The translations under genes and the position numbers were made by a program. Below the pieces are notes generated by a model. The model saw only the letters and a list, made by a program, of their open reading frames with translations. It had not been told where the DNA came from and did no database searches. This document shows, piece after piece, positions 60,792-64,000 of a stretch of 64,000 bases of DNA. The first letter of the stretch is position 1. Each line of letters starts with the position of its first letter. Location: NCBI GenBank assembly GCA_004963905.1, contig SUGL01000030.1:1-64000 (forward strand), given 5' to 3'. The DNA is from Mesorhizobium sp. GTDB taxonomy: Bacteria > Pseudomonadota > Alphaproteobacteria > Rhizobiales > Rhizobiaceae.

Positions 60792-62441
60792 ATGACACTT
60801 TTCAGAAGCAACGGTGATCGCGTCCCCGCCGCCATCGAGGCGATGGCGGAAGAAGCGCGCGCGGGCCGCGTGGACCGCCGCGAATTCCTGGCGCTGGCGA
60901 GCGCTTTCGGCGCATCGACGGCTTTCGCCTATGGCATGATCGGCCTCGCCGCGCCGACAAGGGCCCTGGCAGACGAGCCGAAGAAAGGCGGAACGCTGCA
61001 TGTCGCGATGTCCGTCAAGGCGCAGAAGGATCCGCGCACCTACGACTGGACGGAGATGGCAAACATCACCCGCAGTTGGCTGGAGCCGCTGGTCCGCTAC
61101 ACGCACCAGTTCACTTTCGAGCCGGTCCTGCTCGAAAGCTGGGATGTCAACGACGACGCCACCGAATACACGCTGCATCTGCGCAAGGGCGTCACCTGGA
61201 ACAATGGCGATGCCTTCAACGCCGATGACGTAGTCGCCAATCTGAACCGTTGGTGCGAGAAGGGTGCTTCCGGCAATTCCATGGCGGCACGCGTCGGCGC
61301 GCTGGTCGACCCAAAGACCGGCAAGGCGAAGGACGGCGCCATCACCAAGGTCGACGACCACACGGTCAAGCTGAAGCTCGCCCAGCCCGATATCGCGATC
61401 ATACCGGGCTTCACCGATTATCCGGCGCTGGTCGTGCATCGCGACTTCGACAAGGATGGCGCCGACCCGATCAAGAAGCCGATCGGCACCGGAGCCTTCG
61501 AGCTGGTGTCCTACGCGGTCGGCCAGAAAGCGGTGGTCAAGCGTCGCGAGAACGGCAAATGGTGGGGTGGCGAAGCGCCGCTCGACGGCGTCGAGTTCAT
61601 CGACTACGGCACCGACTTCAACGCCACGCTGAATGCCTTCGATTCCGGCGAGATCGACCTCGATTTCGAAACGCCGGCCGACTTCATCGACCCGCTCGAC
61701 AAGATGGATCTGGTGAAATCCGAGGTCGCGACGGCGACCACGCTCGTCGCCCGCACCAATATCACGCACAAGCCCTATGACGACAAACGGGTGCGCAACG
61801 CGCTGCAGATGGCCGTCGACAACAACCAGGTCATGCAGCTCGGCTACAACGGCCGCGGCACGGTCGGCGAGAACCATCATGTCAGCCCGATCCATCCGGA
61901 GTACTATCCGCTGCCCAAGAAAGAGAGGGACGCGGCCGGCGCCAAGAAGCTGATGGCGGACGCCGGCCAGGCCGACTTCGAGCACGAGCTGATCACCGTC
62001 GAGGACGAATGGCAGAAGAACACAGGCGACGCGATCGCCGGCCAGTTGCGCGATGCCGGCATCAAGGTGAAGCGCACGGTGCTGCCGGGCTCGACCTTCT
62101 GGAACGACTGGACGAAATACCCTTATTCCATGACCATCTGGTACATGCGCCCGCTCGGCGTGCAGGTCCTGGCGCTCGGCTACCGCTCCGGCGAGGCCTG
62201 GAACGAGACCGCGTTCTCGAACCCGGATTTCGACGCCAAGCTCAAGGAGGCGCTGTCGCAGATCGACGTCGCCAAGCGCAAGGAGGTGATGAAGGACGTC
62301 GAGCAGATCCTGCAGGACTCCGGCGTCATCATCCAGCCGTTCTGGCAGAAGCTCTACTGCCACATGAACAAGAAGGTGAAGAACTACGCCATGCACCAGA
62401 CCTACGAAATGGACTTCCAGAACGTCTGGCTTGAAGCCTGA
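60792..62441 (+). CDS. ABC transporter substrate-binding protein (family 5), Tat-exported
   Basis: A 549-residue periplasmic binding protein of the oligopeptide/nickel (SBP_bac_5) family. The N-terminus has a twin-arginine signal: DRREFLALASAFGASTAFAY, with Arg-Arg followed by Phe-Leu, and cleavage near TRALADE. The mature protein contains LEPLVRYTHQFTFEPVLLES, KKPIGTGAFELVSY and DDKRVRNALQMAVDNN. No permease or ATPase genes are seen before the next small genes, so its transporter must be encoded elsewhere. Probably co-transcribed with the MttB-family gene and hence likely to bind a related methylated amine or betaine. Confidence 0.85.
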   Translation: MTLFRSNGDRVPAAIEAMAEEARAGRVDRREFLALASAFGASTAFAYGMIGLAAPTRALADEPKKGGTLHVAMSVKAQKDPRTYDWTEMANITRSWLEPLVRYTHQFTFEPVLLESWDVNDDATEYTLHLRKGVTWNNGDAFNADDVVANLNRWCEKGASGNSMAARVGALVDPKTGKAKDGAITKVDDHTVKLKLAQPDIAIIPGFTDYPALVVHRDFDKDGADPIKKPIGTGAFELVSYAVGQKAVVKRRENGKWWGGEAPLDGVEFIDYGTDFNATLNAFDSGEIDLDFETPADFIDPLDKMDLVKSEVATATTLVARTNITHKPYDDKRVRNALQMAVDNNQVMQLGYNGRGTVGENHHVSPIHPEYYPLPKKERDAAGAKKLMADAGQADFEHELITVEDEWQKNTGDAIAGQLRDAGIKVKRTVLPGSTFWNDWTKYPYSMTIWYMRPLGVQVLALGYRSGEAWNETAFSNPDFDAKLKEALSQIDVAKRKEVMKDVEQILQDSGVIIQPFWQKLYCHMNKKVKNYAMHQTYEMDFQNVWLEA

Positions 62442-62540
62442 GACGGCGGCGCAAGGACTTCATGCGCCGCGAAAAAGCCGATATGCAGGATGCGTGGTGG
62501 TGATCCCGCCACCACGCCGCCGAACATCCGGAGATCCTGC

Positions 62541-63014
62541 ATGAGACCGATAGTGCTGGCCGCCGCCATGTCGATTGCCTTGCCCGCCGCGGCACTTGCC
62601 GGGCCGGCGTCCAAGGCCGTGAAGTTCTTCTATGTGCCTGAAGTGAAGTTCGAGGCGGACGCGAAATACCGCGACCGCTTCACCGAGCCGGTCACCAAGC
62701 TCTTCGAGGCCAACGACAAGGCGCAGAAGGAGAAGCCCGACGAGGTATCCTGCATCGATTTCGACCCGGGCCTCGACGCCCAGGATTTCGATCAGAAGAC
62801 CGTGTCGAAGACGCTGAAGCTCACCGAGGCCGTCAATGGCGACACCGCCGAGGTGACGGCAAACTTCAATCTTTTCTCGGAAGGCGATGACTCCAAACGT
62901 GAAATGGTGTGGTCGCTGAAGAAAGTGGACGGCAAGTGGAAGATCGCCGACATCACCTCCAAGACCAGCGACTGGAAGCTCAGCGCGCTGGGATGCGGCT
63001 CGTCGACGGAGTGA
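62541..63014 (+). CDS. small secreted DUF3828-like protein
   Basis: A 157-residue exported protein with signal peptide IVLAAAMSIALPAAALAGPA. The mature part resembles DUF3828/nuclear transport factor 2-like folds: AVKFFYVPEVKFEADAKYRD, SCIDFDPGLDAQDFDQKTVS and a C-terminal WSLKKVDGKWKIADITSK. One disulphide is possible (Cys in SCID and GCGSS). It starts after CCGGAGATCCTGC. It is followed after 4 bp by a paralogue at 63019, implying tandem duplication and cotranscription. Function unknown. Confidence 0.75.
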   Translation: MRPIVLAAAMSIALPAAALAGPASKAVKFFYVPEVKFEADAKYRDRFTEPVTKLFEANDKAQKEKPDEVSCIDFDPGLDAQDFDQKTVSKTLKLTEAVNGDTAEVTANFNLFSEGDDSKREMVWSLKKVDGKWKIADITSKTSDWKLSALGCGSSTE

Positions 63015-63018
63015 TCCC

Positions 63019-63600
63019 ATGCTTCGCCGCCTCGCCCTCGCGCTGGCAAGCGTATCGATGCTGGCCGCGGGGCTGAACGGCGGCGCTTGCGCCCAAGGGC
63101 TCTTCGGCTCGCCGCCGCCGAACGCGTCCTCGGGCGATAATGCGCCGGCGACCGAGAACTCGCCGCCGGCCGCAACGCCGGAACCGGCCGAACCGGCGCC
63201 TGCCACGCCCGTCCTGCCCGGATCGCCGACGGCGGTGGTGAAGCCTTTCTACGAGCATCTCGGGCTGGAATTGGACCCGGCCCAGCGCAAGAATTTCATC
63301 GATCCGGCAAAAACCGTGCTCGACAAGAGCGATGCGCTGCGCGCCTCGGGGCAGGGCGAATGCCTCGATCCCAACATGGCGCTCGACAATGCCGACTACG
63401 ACAAGCTCGCCATCGACAAGAGCCTGCGCACCATCGAGGCCGTCAATGGCGACGATGCCAAGGTGGTCGTGGCCTTCGTCGTCGAAGGCCACCAGCATCG
63501 TCTGGAATGGAAGCTGAAGAAGGTCGGTGGCGACTGGAAGATCTCCGACTTTCTGTCGGTCACCGGTGAATGGGCACTAAGCCAGTACCAGTGCGAGTGA
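63019..63600 (+). CDS. small secreted DUF3828-like protein, paralogue
   Basis: A 193-residue exported protein with a signal peptide (LALALASVSMLAAGLNGGAC), a Pro/Ala/Glu-rich linker (about 33-70) and a folded domain like that of the preceding protein: VVKPFYEHLGLELDPAQRKN, ECLDPNMALDNADYDKLAID and LEWKLKKVGGDWKISDFLSV. The Cys of ECLD and the terminal QCE match those of the paralogue, suggesting a conserved disulphide. The linker suggests attachment to the cell wall or membrane. Function unknown. Confidence 0.75.
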   Translation: MLRRLALALASVSMLAAGLNGGACAQGLFGSPPPNASSGDNAPATENSPPAATPEPAEPAPATPVLPGSPTAVVKPFYEHLGLELDPAQRKNFIDPAKTVLDKSDALRASGQGECLDPNMALDNADYDKLAIDKSLRTIEAVNGDDAKVVVAFVVEGHQHRLEWKLKKVGGDWKISDFLSVTGEWALSQYQCE

Positions 63601-63632
63601 TGGTGGTTGAAATTCAGCAACAGCGATCCTTC

Positions 63633-63833
63633 GCGCCCCCCTCTGGCCTGCCGGCCATCTCCCCCACAAGGGGGGAGATCAGATGTCACGCCGGCTTTCG
63701 CCAATCTCCGACGTTGCAGGATAGGCGGGGCGCCGAAGCTGCCAATCTCCCCCCTTGTGGGGGAGATGGCCGGTCCACCCTCCGCAGCTGCAGCGCAGCT
63801 GCTGCGGAGGACGGGCAGGACAGAGGGGGGCGC
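63633..63833. repeat. palindromic repeat, GCGCCCCCCTCTG family, copy 3 with insertion
   Basis: Same termini and same centre (ACGTTGCAGGA context) as the copy at 11397, but 40 bp longer. An extra hairpin CTCCGCAGCTGCAGC/GCAGCTGCTGCGGAG lies within the right arm at about 63778-63812. It fills the gap between the secreted protein and queF. Confidence 0.85.
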
Positions 63834-63860
63834 TGTCCCGCCGGCCCTTCGCAACAAATT

Positions 63861-64000
63861 TCAACCGCGCCCGCGATAGGGCGCCACGCCGGTATCGGGC
63901 AGCCAGGCGTCCTTCGGCGGCGCGCCCGTCTGCCAGAAGACGTCGATCGGGATGCCGCCGCGCGGGAACCAGTAGCCGCCGACGCGCAGCCAGAGCGGCT
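63861..64000 (-). CDS. queF: NADPH-dependent 7-cyano-7-deazaguanine reductase, 3' end
   Basis: The last 45 codons of a minus-strand gene that continues beyond the right edge. The readable C-terminus includes VGGYWFPRGGIPIDVFWQTG and ends VAPYRGRG. I recognise this as the C-terminus of QueF (preQ0 reductase, queuosine biosynthesis); RGGIPIDVFWQTG is its conserved strand. The stop is TGA at 63863-63861. The catalytic Cys lies outside the window. Confidence 0.85.
   Translation of the reverse strand, partial: PLWLRVGGYWFPRGGIPIDVFWQTGAPPKDAWLPDTGVAPYRGRG

Noticed and set aside
59127..62396. A 1089-residue minus-strand frame opposite mttB and the binding-protein gene
   Set aside because: Its residues mirror the codon bias of the plus-strand genes, it has no ribosome site or recognisable domain, and both plus-strand genes are clear family members.

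Overview
The window looks like chromosome of a Mesorhizobium-like rhizobium (Rhizobiales, Phyllobacteriaceae). This is inferred from uniformly high GC coding sequence, alphaproteobacterial forms of MutL, EF-P, QueF, LpxK and WaaA, a VirA/VirG-like two-component pair, many one-component regulators and LysR proteins, and several families of intergenic palindromic repeats that I associate with this group. No rRNA, tRNA, CRISPR array or intact insertion sequence was seen.

Layout: 1-4700 is an accessory junction. It holds a small Hpt protein with a non-canonical start, a 130-bp direct repeat copying the 5' end of that gene, a SAM methyltransferase between the copies, and then an AT-richer block. 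That block encodes an HNH-type protein and a translationally coupled pair of genes that share a domain; the second gene carries a HEPN RNase motif. 4.7-11.4 kb is a LacI-controlled sugar ABC uptake operon with a GH127 beta-L-arabinofuranosidase. 11.6-16.0 kb is a VirG/VirA-like pair around a MauG-like dihaem peroxidase. 16.2-18.3 kb holds two methyltransferases. 18.3-36.9 kb is a patchwork: a VWA-like secreted protein, three paralogous BTAD/wHTH-TolB-TPR regulators (one frameshifted), TetR/cupin, cardiolipin synthase plus EEP phosphatase, two DUF899 proteins with their regulator, an acyltransferase, and a BigR-like sulfur module (ArsR-rhodanese fusion, MBL persulfide dioxygenase, MFS). 37.3-42.4 kb holds a secreted phytochelatin-synthase-like protease, LysR/cupin, an alpha/beta hydrolase and a LysR/AhpD-like pair.

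42.7-56.1 kb is mostly housekeeping: efp and epmA facing apart, pmbA, a CysQ-like phosphatase, DUF4170, a DUF374 acyltransferase, waaA, lpxK and DUF2093. It is interrupted at 44.5-46.6 kb by an AT-richer 707-aa gene with a second, unrelated HEPN-type motif. 56.1-64 kb holds a bidirectional terminator, mutL, a LysR/MttB/ABC-binding-protein locus, two tandem secreted paralogues, and the 3' end of queF running off the right edge.

The best candidates for something undescribed are the coupled shared-domain/HEPN cassette at 3285-4648 (with the HNH gene before it) and the HEPN-like gene at 44475-46598. Both are AT-rich insertions in an otherwise conventional chromosome, and their roles are inferred from motifs and context only.
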